From: JBHHXG01 sp046756985
GTDB taxonomy: Bacteria; Pseudomonadota; Zetaproteobacteria; Mariprofundales; Mariprofundaceae
Length of the DNA: 31,426 nt
Direction of reading: 5' to 3'
Assembly: GCA_046756985.1 (NCBI GenBank)
Contig: JBHHXG010000013.1
Coordinates: 1 to 31,426, forward strand
A model generated the notes under the pieces. The model made no database searches. It was given only the letters and a program-made list of their open reading frames with translations, and was not told where the DNA came from. Positions 1 through 7,410 of this stretch are shown here, piece after piece; positions within the stretch are counted from its first letter, which is position 1; the number at the start of each line of letters is the position of its first letter. The translations under genes and the position numbers were made by a program.

Positions 1-21
1 TATCGATCAATGAGGTGAAAC

Positions 22-1866
22 ATGCCCGCATACCGTTCCCGCACATCCACGCATGGCCGCAATATGGCTGGCGCCCGCGCACTGTGGCGCGCGACAGGCA
101 CAAAAGATGAGGATTTCGACAAACCGATCATCGCCATTGCCAATTCGTTCACCCAGTTCGTTCCGGGACATGTGCACCTGAAGGATCTCGGCCAGATGGT
201 GGCCCGCGAGATCGAGGCGGCCGGAGGTGTGGCGAAGGAGTTCGATACCATCGCCATCGACGATGGCATCGCCATGGGTCATGGCGGCATGCTGTATTCA
301 TTGCCGAGCCGTGACCTGATCGCTGATTCGGTTGAATATATGTGCAACGCCCACACGGCCGATGCGCTGGTCTGCATCTCTAACTGCGACAAGATCACGC
401 CCGGCATGCTGATGGCGGCCATGCGTCTGAATATCCCGGCGGTGTTCGTCTCCGGTGGCCCGATGGAGGCGGGTAAGGTGACGCTGCATAACCGCGAACT
501 GCATCTTGATCTCGTGGATGCGATGGTCATGGCCGCTGATCCTGAGGAAACGGATGAAGATGTCGCAGCAGTGGAACGTTCGGCCTGTCCGACCTGTGGC
601 TCATGCTCGGGCATGTTCACAGCCAACTCGATGAACTGCCTGGCCGAAGCGCTGGGTATGGCGCTGCCCGGAAACGGCTCGCTGGTGGCCACCCATGCCG
701 ACCGCCGCGAACTGTTCCTGAAGGCCGGACGCCTCGCAGTTGAGATTACAAAGCGGTATTACGAGCAGGATGACGCATCCGTGCTGCCGCGCTCGATTGC
801 AACCTTCGAGGCCTTCGAGAATGCGATTGCGCTGGATATCGCCATGGGCGGCTCCACGAACACCGTGTTGCATCTGCTGGCGATCGCGCAGGAGGCGGAG
901 GTGGACTTTACCATGAGTGATATTGATCGCATGAGCCGCAAGATTCCGAATATCTGCAAGGTGTCGCCATCATCGCAATATCATCTCGAAGATGTGCATC
1001 GGGCGGGTGGTGTGTACGCCATCCTGGCCGAACTTGATCGGGGCGGACTGCTGCACACGGATGTGAGTACCGTACACGCACCAACAATTGGCGAAGCCAT
1101 CGGACAGTGGGATGTGATGAATGAAGCCAATGATGATGCAAGGCAATTTTATCGCGCCGCACCGGGCGGTGTGTCATCGCTGGAAGCGTTTTCTCAGGAT
1201 GAGCACTGGAAATCGCTGGATGATGACCGGGAGAGTGGCTGCATCCGCGATGTTGAGCATGCCCACTCAAGCGAAGGCGGCCTGGCTGTGCTCTATGGCA
1301 ATATTGCCGAAAGAGGGTGTATCGTTAAAACCGCCGGTGTGGATGAATCCATCTGGAAGTTCACCGGCAGGGCGCGTGTATTTGAGAGTCAGGAAGATTC
1401 GGTAAGTGCAATCCTGAACAACAAGATCGCTGCCGGCGATGTCGTGGTGATTCGCTACGAAGGCCCGAAAGGTGGGCCTGGCATGCAGGAAATGCTCTAT
1501 CCGACCTCGTATCTGAAATCCAAGGGCCTGGGCGCATCCTGTGCGCTGTTGACCGATGGTCGCTTCTCCGGCGGCACATCAGGGCTTTCGATCGGTCACG
1601 CTTCCCCGGAAGCTGCGGAAGGCGGGGCGATTGGTCTGATTGAAGAGGGCGATTCCATTGAGATCGACATTCCCAACCGCAGCATCAATCTGGCTGTTTC
1701 CAATGATGTGTTAGCGACACGTCGTGCTGTCATGGAAGCCAAGGGTGTTGATGCGTGGAAGCCTGTGGGGCGTAATAGAGTAGTCTCACAAGCACTTCAG
1801 GCCTATGCAGCGATGACAACCTCGGCAGATAAGGGCGCAGTTCGAGATGTTGAGCAGTTAAAGTAA
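22..1866 (+). CDS. ilvD: Dihydroxy-acid dehydratase
   Basis: Catalyses dehydration of 2,3-dihydroxy-3-methylbutanoate/-pentanoate to the 2-keto acids, the third common step of valine and isoleucine synthesis, in the cytoplasm. The 614-residue product matches E. coli IlvD (616 aa) nearly end to end. Visible active-site elements sit at the E. coli positions: metal ligand D81, the N-C-D-K motif with C122 (Fe-S ligand), D123 and K124 (carbamylated lysine in the family), and the CPTCGSCSGMFT segment with C195. The C-terminal GRFSGGTSGLSIGHASPEA block holds the catalytic serine region. The ATG at 22 has a good Shine-Dalgarno (tgaggtg, about 11-17). The gene is complete and typical. No terminator is visible after the stop; the AT-rich gene at 1873 begins 6 bp later. 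Confidence 0.97.
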   Translation: MPAYRSRTSTHGRNMAGARALWRATGTKDEDFDKPIIAIANSFTQFVPGHVHLKDLGQMVAREIEAAGGVAKEFDTIAIDDGIAMGHGGMLYSLPSRDLIADSVEYMCNAHTADALVCISNCDKITPGMLMAAMRLNIPAVFVSGGPMEAGKVTLHNRELHLDLVDAMVMAADPEETDEDVAAVERSACPTCGSCSGMFTANSMNCLAEALGMALPGNGSLVATHADRRELFLKAGRLAVEITKRYYEQDDASVLPRSIATFEAFENAIALDIAMGGSTNTVLHLLAIAQEAEVDFTMSDIDRMSRKIPNICKVSPSSQYHLEDVHRAGGVYAILAELDRGGLLHTDVSTVHAPTIGEAIGQWDVMNEANDDARQFYRAAPGGVSSLEAFSQDEHWKSLDDDRESGCIRDVEHAHSSEGGLAVLYGNIAERGCIVKTAGVDESIWKFTGRARVFESQEDSVSAILNNKIAAGDVVVIRYEGPKGGPGMQEMLYPTSYLKSKGLGASCALLTDGRFSGGTSGLSIGHASPEAAEGGAIGLIEEGDSIEIDIPNRSINLAVSNDVLATRRAVMEAKGVDAWKPVGRNRVVSQALQAYAAMTTSADKGAVRDVEQLK

Positions 1867-1872
1867 AACAGT

Positions 1873-2529
1873 ATGAACCCAAATGATGAATGCTTGATAA
1901 AGTTACAAGCAAAACAAGAGCACCTTATGGATGCTTATATTTCTCTAAGAGAAAAATATGAAATCATTAAGCCTGCTTTTTTCAATAAAGATGTCAGCTT
2001 AAATTGGGGAAAAGGAAAAGCACGCCGAGGCTTTGATGTGGTTCGATATACAATAGCTAATGATGTTATCAAGGACATTTGTAATATCTCCTTTGATACC
2101 AGTGATAAAAATAGCATTAGTATTCAATCCATTTCTAATAAATTGAAAAATCCAGATATTCTAAATCATGCTAGAAGTTGCTCTATTCAAGATAAAGGAG
2201 AGTTTCATCAAAGACAACTTGGCAGTTCATGGGAATTGTTTTCAGAAACCTGGGAAAGCTACCAATGTAAATCTTGGAATACCGCGATTAAAAATATTCG
2301 TGATAAACTCGTAGCCCATCTTGAATTGCAACGCGATAAAAATACAAATGCTTATACGCGCCTAAACCTTGAAGAAGAAGGCTTAAAGTGGTCTGATCTA
2401 GAAGAGGCTATCCAAATGATCGAGAAAATGGTTGTTAGTCTTCATTTAATAATAACTGGAAAAGGTTTTTCCGTAGATTCATTGGAAACATTGGAAGACG
2501 ATGCTAAGGCTTTTTGGAAAGTTAATTAA
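1873..2529 (+). CDS. AT-rich orphan protein with HEPN (AbiU2-like) signature
   Basis: A 218-residue protein that I cannot assign to a named gene. It is largely helical and charged, with no signal peptide or membrane segment. Residues 143-149 read RDKLVAH, an R-x5-H motif within the R-x4-6-H active-site pattern of HEPN RNases; the surrounding 'W-x-AI-x-x-I-RDK-x-VAH-x-EL' resembles what I remember of the AbiU2/HEPN family linked to abortive infection and toxin-antitoxin systems. Base composition is far more AT-rich than all neighbours (roughly one third G+C by eye), suggesting horizontal acquisition. It starts only 6 bp after ilvD with no clear Shine-Dalgarno and has no adjacent nucleotidyltransferase (MNT) or other antitoxin-like partner. 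The reading frame looks intact. The HEPN call is motif-based and moderate; the function is inferred. Confidence 0.8.
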   Translation: MNPNDECLIKLQAKQEHLMDAYISLREKYEIIKPAFFNKDVSLNWGKGKARRGFDVVRYTIANDVIKDICNISFDTSDKNSISIQSISNKLKNPDILNHARSCSIQDKGEFHQRQLGSSWELFSETWESYQCKSWNTAIKNIRDKLVAHLELQRDKNTNAYTRLNLEEEGLKWSDLEEAIQMIEKMVVSLHLIITGKGFSVDSLETLEDDAKAFWKVN

Positions 2530-2550
2530 CTCACTAATACGGATCAGCAC

Positions 2551-2609
2551 GGAATTACGGTGACAGTTTACTTAATATACTTAACCCTCATTCACTAAAA
2601 AACAGGGTT
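2551..2609. repeat. Short repeat-like patch and weak hairpin after the AT-rich gene
   Basis: After the HEPN-like gene the sequence contains ggaattacggtgacag at 2551-2566 followed by tttacttaat. From memory this resembles a short motif found repeatedly beside small transposase or mobile cassettes in proteobacteria; I cannot confirm that here. Just after it, aaccct (2583-2588) and agggtt (2604-2609) form a 6-bp inverted repeat with a 15-nt loop rich in A. It may be the right-hand border of the inserted segment or a weak terminator. Confidence 0.3.
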
Positions 2610-2623
2610 GGGATCAATTGACC

Positions 2624-2642
2624 TGATATAAGGCTCATATCA
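2624..2642. promoter_or_regulatory. Dyad TGATAT-N7-ATATCA upstream of the M50 protease gene
   Basis: TGATAT (2624-2629) and ATATCA (2637-2642) form a perfect 6-bp inverted repeat with a 7-nt spacer, about 30 bp before the ATG at 2673. A TTGACC hexamer at 2618-2623 abuts it and could be a -35, but no -10 lies at standard spacing from it. A regulator-binding site overlapping a promoter is possible but unproven. Confidence 0.25.
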
Positions 2643-2672
2643 TTTTTGAATCATGCCGATTAAGGTTGCGGC

Positions 2673-3332
2673 ATGGACATAAATGCGATCGTTCAGGGTA
2701 TCAGCATCTGGGCCATTCCGGTGGTGCTTGCTGTCGTATTGCATGAAGTGGCGCATGGCTGGGTAGCGGACAAACTCGGTGATGACACGGCCCGCTGGCT
2801 GGGGCGGCTGACGCTGAATCCCATCAAGCATATCGATCCGGTGGGGACGGTACTGATTCCGGTACTGCTGATCGCGGTGGGCTCGCCGTTTTTATTCGGC
2901 TATGCCAAGCCGGTGCCGATTAACTGGCGTAAATTGCGCAATCCCAAACGCGATATGATCTGGGTGGCGCTGGCAGGTCCGGTAACGAATCTGCTGCTGG
3001 CGCTGGCTTCAGCTGTGTTGCTTGCAGTTGCGGCTTCAATGCCCCCGGATCTGATCTGGATGTCAAAACCACTGGCGCTGATGTGTCAGGCTTCAATTAT
3101 CATCAACCTTGTACTATGCATTTTCAACCTTCTGCCATTGCCGCCGCTGGACGGGGGCAGGGTGGCCGTGGGGCTGCTGCCGGGGCCTGCCGCATACCAG
3201 CTTTCCAGGCTGGAACCGTTCGGGTTCCTGATCATTGTTGCCTTGCTGCTTATGGGCATATTGCAAAAAGTGATCGGTCCGCTGATTTTTGGCGGCAGCC
3301 ACTTGCTCATCGGCTGGGCTCTGGGAGGCTAA
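2673..3332 (+). CDS. Site-2 protease (M50) family membrane metalloprotease
   Basis: A 219-residue polytopic membrane protein of the small, PDZ-less M50 group (FtsH-independent, YwhC/Rip-like). The zinc motif H-E-V-A-H lies at residues 24-28 in the first hydrophobic segment, and the second motif N-x-L-P-x-P-P-L-D-G-G places D150 as the third zinc ligand. About five or six hydrophobic segments are visible. Such proteins cleave membrane-embedded substrates, but the substrate here is unknown. It is separate from the RseP homologue further on and carries no PDZ domain. The ATG at 2673 follows an AAGG-like Shine-Dalgarno about 10 nt upstream. It is separated from rpsB by 133 bp holding a likely promoter, so it is probably transcribed on its own. 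Confidence 0.9.
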   Translation: MDINAIVQGISIWAIPVVLAVVLHEVAHGWVADKLGDDTARWLGRLTLNPIKHIDPVGTVLIPVLLIAVGSPFLFGYAKPVPINWRKLRNPKRDMIWVALAGPVTNLLLALASAVLLAVAASMPPDLIWMSKPLALMCQASIIINLVLCIFNLLPLPPLDGGRVAVGLLPGPAAYQLSRLEPFGFLIIVALLLMGILQKVIGPLIFGGSHLLIGWALGG

Positions 3333-3337
3333 AAAGG

Positions 3338-3373
3338 TTGCCAATTCGCGGGCTTTTCGGTAGAAAGCGCGCC
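3338..3373 (+). promoter_or_regulatory. Candidate sigma-70 promoter of the rpsB operon with GC-rich discriminator
   Basis: TTGCCA at 3338-3343 (-35), a 17-nt spacer, and TAGAAA at 3361-3366 (-10). The -10 is followed immediately by gcgcgcc (3367-3373), a GC-rich discriminator of the sort known from stringently controlled ribosomal promoters. Predicted transcription start is near 3373, giving a leader of about 90 nt before the rpsB ATG. S2 represses its own leader in gammaproteobacteria; I could not recognise that conserved leader fold here. The identical 7-mer follows the -10 of the yceD-rpmF promoter at 17998-18004. Confidence 0.45.
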
Positions 3374-3465
3374 GCCCGTCAAAGGGTAAATTCACACACT
3401 ATCTGATCCGTTGTGCCCGATTTGGGTGATAAGGTGGTGGAGGAAATAACAATCGGAGGACATAA

Positions 3466-4407
3466 ATGTCTCAATTTGCAATGAAACAACTGCTCGAAGC
3501 CGGTGTGCATTTCGGGCATCAGACCCGCCGCTGGAACCCCAAGATGGCGCCGTATATTTTCGGCCAGCGCAACGGTATCCATATTATTGATCTTCAGAAA
3601 ACACTGCGTATGGCCAATGAAGCCTATTCCTTTATGAAAGAACTCGCTGCCGCTGGTGGCCGCGTACTGTTTGTCGGCACCAAGCGCCAGGCACGCGATG
3701 CTATCCAAGAAGAGGCCAGCCGTTGCGGACATTTCTTTGTTAATCATCGCTGGCTGGGCGGCACGCTGACGAATTTTGCCACCGTGCAACAGTCTGTACG
3801 CAAGATGAAAGATCTGCAGCGGCAAAAGGAAGAGGGCGTCTTCGACCTGCTGACCAAGAAGGAAGGCCTGCATATGCAGCGGCAGCTGGACAAGCTGGAA
3901 CGCTCGCTGGGTGGCATCAAGGAGATGATTCAGTTGCCGGACTGTCTTTTTGTTATTGATGTCCGCAGGGAAGAGCTGGCAGTCAAGGAAGCGCAAAAAT
4001 TGGGCATTCCGGTTCTGGCTGTAGTGGACAGTAACTGTGATCCGTCCGGCATCGATTATGTGGTGCCCGGTAATGATGATGCCATCCGTGCTGTACGTCT
4101 GTTCTGCAGCAAGATCGCCGATGCGATTATAGAGGGCAGTGAGATCTGGCGTATTGAAAATGCGGAAAGCGATGAGGCGCTGGCAGAAACGATGGGTGCA
4201 GGTAGCGCTGAAGTTGCTGTTGAAGCTGTGCAAGAAGAGGCAGGGCAGGAGCCTGCTGCTGAGGCTACAGTTGAACCCAAAATTGAACCTGAAGCTGAAG
4301 AAATGCTTGAAAAAACGCCAGAGCCGGAAGCCAAGCAGGTCTCGGATGAGCCTGCCAAGAATGCTGCGGAGAGCAAAAAAGCGACCAAGAAAAAGGCCAA
4401 TGCCTAA
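3466..4407 (+). CDS. rpsB: 30S ribosomal protein S2 with long C-terminal tail
   Basis: Structural protein of the small ribosomal subunit. The first ~225 residues are canonical S2: the GVHFGHQTRRWNPKM start, the GTKRQA motif, 'HRWLGGTLTN', and the IDVRREELAV and VVDSNCDPSGIDYV blocks. The protein is 313 residues, whereas E. coli S2 has 241. The extra ~85 residues form a low-complexity Glu/Ala/Pro-rich acidic stretch ending in a lysine-rich segment (ESKKATKKKANA). Extended S2 tails occur in some lineages; this one has no domain I recognise. The start is clear: GGAGG at 3455-3459, 6 nt before the ATG. It is followed 47 bp later by tsf with no terminator between, the usual rpsB-tsf operon. Confidence 0.97.
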   Translation: MSQFAMKQLLEAGVHFGHQTRRWNPKMAPYIFGQRNGIHIIDLQKTLRMANEAYSFMKELAAAGGRVLFVGTKRQARDAIQEEASRCGHFFVNHRWLGGTLTNFATVQQSVRKMKDLQRQKEEGVFDLLTKKEGLHMQRQLDKLERSLGGIKEMIQLPDCLFVIDVRREELAVKEAQKLGIPVLAVVDSNCDPSGIDYVVPGNDDAIRAVRLFCSKIADAIIEGSEIWRIENAESDEALAETMGAGSAEVAVEAVQEEAGQEPAAEATVEPKIEPEAEEMLEKTPEPEAKQVSDEPAKNAAESKKATKKKANA

Positions 4408-4454
4408 GCAACAAGCTTAACCAGTTCGTAATTGATTCGGAGGAAAAAAAGGAA

Positions 4455-5351
4455 ATGGCTCAAATCACGGCAAGTGATGTCAAAAAACTGCGCGAGCTAA
4501 CCGGCGCAGGCATGATGGACTGCAAAAAGGCGCTGAATGAAACCGGTGGCGATATGGATGCCGCCGTTGATTTTTTGCGCAAGAAAGGCCTGTCAGCTGC
4601 CTCAAAGAAGGCCGGTCGCGTGGCCGCCGAAGGCGTCGTATTGGCCACATCCACAGGCAATGCGGGTGTGATCATTGAGGTTAATTCAGAGACAGATTTT
4701 GTAAGCAAAAACAAGAAGTTTACAGATTTTGTTAAAGAGTTATCTGAACTAATTCTGCGTGAAGACCCCAAAGATGTTGCGGCCTTGAAGCAGCTTCAGT
4801 TTGATAGCGAGCATACCGTTGAGCAGACATTGTCGCAGCTTATTGCCACGATTGGCGAGAATATGGACATTCGCCGCTTTGAACGGGTGGAGGTGCCCGA
4901 TGGCATTGTTGCGGCCTATGTGCACGGCATCGGTAAAATTGGTGTGCTGATCGGCATCAAGGGTGATGCTTCGGATGCACTGCAGGAAATCGGTCGCGGA
5001 ATCGCCATGCATGTGGCTGCTTCCAATCCACAATATATCGGGCGTGTTGACGTATCTGCTGAAGCGCTTGAGCGTGAGCGGGCCGTGCTTTCCGAGCGAG
5101 CCGCCGCCAGTGGCAAGCCAGAGAATATTATAGACAAGATCGTAACCGGCCAGTTAAACAAGTTTTATTCCGACGTATGTCTGATGGAGCAGGACTTCGT
5201 CATGGACACAGATCTTACCGTGGGCAAAGCGCTGGCCAACGTCCAGACGGATGCAGAAGTGGTTTCGATGGCGCGCTTCCAGCTTGGCGAAGGTGTTGAA
5301 AAGAAAGAAAGCGATTTTGCCACAGAGGTAGCTGCGCAAGTCAATGGCTGA
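4455..5351 (+). CDS. tsf: Elongation factor Ts
   Basis: Nucleotide exchange factor that releases GDP from EF-Tu. The 298-residue product compares with 283 in E. coli. The N-terminal UBA-like segment 'LRELTGAGMMDCKKAL' and the T-D-F-V motif at residues 80-83, which contacts EF-Tu, are at the family positions. The start is supported by GGAGG at 4439-4443 plus a second AAGGA patch nearer the ATG. The last 8 nt overlap the pyrH start (ATGGCTGA at 5344-5351), so the two genes are probably translationally coupled. Nothing unusual in the protein. Confidence 0.97.
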   Translation: MAQITASDVKKLRELTGAGMMDCKKALNETGGDMDAAVDFLRKKGLSAASKKAGRVAAEGVVLATSTGNAGVIIEVNSETDFVSKNKKFTDFVKELSELILREDPKDVAALKQLQFDSEHTVEQTLSQLIATIGENMDIRRFERVEVPDGIVAAYVHGIGKIGVLIGIKGDASDALQEIGRGIAMHVAASNPQYIGRVDVSAEALERERAVLSERAAASGKPENIIDKIVTGQLNKFYSDVCLMEQDFVMDTDLTVGKALANVQTDAEVVSMARFQLGEGVEKKESDFATEVAAQVNG

Positions 5352-6114
5352 ACCCCGAAAAAGCATCGTTTCCGTGCAGTCCTCCAGGTCACGCAAATAC
5401 AAGCGTGTGCTGTTGAAACTGTCGGGAGAGGTGTTGATGGGGGACAGCGGATACGGTATTGATGCGGATACGGTCAATCGCCTGGCTTCTGAACTGGTAG
5501 CGGTCCAGCGCAGTGGTGTGGAACTCGCGGTTGTCATCGGTGGCGGTAATATATTCAGGGGCATGAGTGGTACTGCGGCCGGCATGGAGCGGGCCAGCGC
5601 CGATTACATGGGCATGTTGGCTACGGTCATGAATGCCATCGCGCTGCAGGATGCCATTGAACGTCATGGAGAAGTCGTGCGTGTTATTTCGGCCCTGCAT
5701 ATCAGGGAAATTGCCGAGCCCTATATTCGCCGCCGTGCCGTGCGGCATATGGACAAGGGGCGTATCGTTATTTTCGCAGCCGGTACCGGCAATCCGTACT
5801 TTACCACAGATACTGCTGCCAGCCTCCGAGCCATGGAAATTCAGGCTGATGTTGTGCTGAAGGGAACCAAAGTGGATGGTGTTTATACCGCTGACCCGGT
5901 GCGTGACCCGAAAGCCAAGCGCTATGACAGGTTGTCGTTTACTGAAGCTTTAACACGGAAACTTGCTGTGATGGATGCAACAGCCCTGTCTTTGTGCCGT
6001 GACAATCAGATGCCCATCGTCGTATTCAACGTCACGACCCCCGGTGATTTGCTGCGTGCTGTCGCCGGAGAACCTGTGGGTACGATTGTCCAGGAGGAAG
6101 AGAGCGATGTTTGA
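5344..6114 (+). CDS. pyrH: UMP kinase
   Basis: Phosphorylates UMP to UDP, feeding pyrimidine nucleotide pools; hexameric, of the amino-acid-kinase fold, cytoplasmic. The product has 256 residues (E. coli 241), the difference being a polar N-terminal extension of about 15 residues before the conserved 'YKRVLLKLSGE'. Further family landmarks are the VIGGGNIFRG loop, 'MGMLATVMNAIALQDA', the AGTGNPYFTTDTAA segment and 'KGTKVDGVYTADP'. The ATG overlaps the tsf stop by 8 nt and a weak AGAGGT lies about 14 nt upstream, so reinitiation after tsf is likely. The overlap with frr downstream is also 8 nt (6107-6114). A shorter start at an internal codon is possible but none has a better ribosome binding site. 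Confidence 0.95.
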   Translation: MAEPRKSIVSVQSSRSRKYKRVLLKLSGEVLMGDSGYGIDADTVNRLASELVAVQRSGVELAVVIGGGNIFRGMSGTAAGMERASADYMGMLATVMNAIALQDAIERHGEVVRVISALHIREIAEPYIRRRAVRHMDKGRIVIFAAGTGNPYFTTDTAASLRAMEIQADVVLKGTKVDGVYTADPVRDPKAKRYDRLSFTEALTRKLAVMDATALSLCRDNQMPIVVFNVTTPGDLLRAVAGEPVGTIVQEEESDV

Positions 6115-6652
6115 TGCTGTTGAAAACAGGATGCAGAAAAGTATTGATGCTCTCAAGAGCGAACTGGCGACCATCCGTACCGGTCGGGCAAGTATTTCAC
6201 TGTTGGATCATGTAAGTGTGAACTACTACGGCGCTGATGTGCCGCTCAATCAGGTGGCTAATCTGGCGGTGCCTGAGCCGAGAATGGTTACCATTGCTCC
6301 TTGGGAAAAAAATCTGATTCCCGATATAGAGAAAGCCATTATGAGTTCTGATCTGGGATTGAATCCTTCCAGTGATGGCGACATGGTGCGAATCGTATTG
6401 CCGGAGCTGACTGCAGATCGCCGGCGGGAACTGGTGAAACAGGTGAAACAGATTGGGGAAAAAGCAAAGGTTTCTGTCCGCAATATTCGCCGTGATGCCA
6501 ACGACGATGTAAAAAAACAGGTCAAGGACGAGGGGCTTTCAGAAGATGAGAGCAAGCAGATGCAGGCGGAGATCCAGAAAATTACGGATCACCATATCAC
6601 TGAAATTGACCAGATTGTAGAACATAAAGAAACAGATATCCTGACCATCTGA
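6107..6652 (+). CDS. frr: Ribosome recycling factor
   Basis: Splits post-termination ribosomes together with EF-G. The product is 181 residues starting MFDAVENRMQ (E. coli 185). Family motifs are visible: 'ELATIRTGRAS', the 'VPEPRMVTIAPWEK' loop, and 'VSVRNIRRDAND'. I chose the ATG at 6107 because a strong AGGAGG lies at 6092-6097 and the protein then starts at the usual point; a longer open frame extends upstream into pyrH but adds unrelated residues. It overlaps the end of pyrH by 8 nt and touches uppS through TGATG. Confidence 0.96.
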   Translation: MFDAVENRMQKSIDALKSELATIRTGRASISLLDHVSVNYYGADVPLNQVANLAVPEPRMVTIAPWEKNLIPDIEKAIMSSDLGLNPSSDGDMVRIVLPELTADRRRELVKQVKQIGEKAKVSVRNIRRDANDDVKKQVKDEGLSEDESKQMQAEIQKITDHHITEIDQIVEHKETDILTI

Positions 6653-7410
6653 TGCCAGACGCAAAGGTTATGCTGAATGCTCTGGTGCCCCGGCATGTCG
6701 GCATTATCATGGATGGGAATGGCCGCTGGGCTAAAAAGCACGGTTTGCCTCGTCTGGAGGGTCACAGACAAGGCGCGAACCGTGCCAGGGACGTCGTGGA
6801 ATGGGCTGCAGATGCAGGCGTGAAACAGCTTTCCCTTTTTGCTTTTTCCACTGAAAACTGGGAACGGCCGGCTACGGAAGTCCGCGGTTTGATGAGCCTG
6901 TTGGCAACACTGTTGCCCAAACAGCTTCCTGATATGCAGAAGAAAGGTGTGCGCCTGCATGTGCTGGGGGATATCTCGGCTTTACCGCCGAAGGCGAGAC
7001 GCGCCGTTGAGCGTGCCTGTCATGAGACCCGTGGCAATGGACGTATTGATCTGGTGCTGTGCCTGAATTATGGCGGCCAGCAGGAAATCATCGAGGGTGT
7101 GCGCAGGGCGGCCCGGTGGGCTGCGGCGCAGGCTGATCCCGAAGCGGCACTGGATACCCTGGATGTCAGTCGCTTTCGTTCCTTTCTCTGGTGTGATGGT
7201 TTGCATCCTGTGGATCTGCTGATTCGTACCGGAGGCGAAAGACGGATATCCAACTTCCATCTCTGGGATGCAGCCTATGCCGAATTATATTTCTGTGATA
7301 TACACTGGCCAGATTTCTCGGAAGAAGATTTTCAGGGTGCGTTGGCGGATTTCGCACGCCGCGAGCGCCGTTTTGGCCGGATCAGCGAGCAGGTGACATC
7401 GCATGGCTGA
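6652..7410 (+). CDS. uppS: Isoprenyl (undecaprenyl) diphosphate synthase
   Basis: Cis-prenyltransferase that extends farnesyl diphosphate with isopentenyl units to undecaprenyl diphosphate, the lipid carrier for peptidoglycan and O-antigen. The 252-residue protein carries the catalytic 'IIMDGNGRWA' motif with D21 as the Mg-binding aspartate, 'SLFAFSTENWERP', and the C-terminal signature 'DLLIRTGGERRISNF' followed by 'AELYF'. The ATG shares one base with the frr stop (TGATG), so translation probably depends on coupling; no good Shine-Dalgarno is seen. An alternative ATG at 6670 would remove six residues. The 3' end overlaps cdsA by 8 nt, ATGGCTGA at 7403-7410. Confidence 0.95.
   Translation: MPDAKVMLNALVPRHVGIIMDGNGRWAKKHGLPRLEGHRQGANRARDVVEWAADAGVKQLSLFAFSTENWERPATEVRGLMSLLATLLPKQLPDMQKKGVRLHVLGDISALPPKARRAVERACHETRGNGRIDLVLCLNYGGQQEIIEGVRRAARWAAAQADPEAALDTLDVSRFRSFLWCDGLHPVDLLIRTGGERRISNFHLWDAAYAELYFCDIHWPDFSEEDFQGALADFARRERRFGRISEQVTSHG

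Noticed and set aside
2618..2645. Promoter with -35 TTGACC and -10 TATCAT before the M50 gene
   Set aside because: The spacing would be only 14 nt, too short for a sigma-70 promoter, so I report only the dyad.
3379..4233. 284-codon open frame on the minus strand
   Set aside because: It is entirely antisense to rpsB, whose S2 product is unmistakable; the translation has no family features.
4140..4407. Frameshift or gene fusion as explanation of the S2 tail
   Set aside because: The frame is continuous, the tail has ordinary low-complexity charged composition and a normal stop before the tsf ribosome binding site.
4408..4454. Possible attenuator between rpsB and tsf
   Set aside because: No convincing GC-rich stem or T-run is present in the 47-nt gap.
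5975..6106. N-terminal extension of the frr frame
   Set aside because: Lies inside pyrH and adds residues not found in ribosome recycling factors; a strong Shine-Dalgarno supports ATG 6107.
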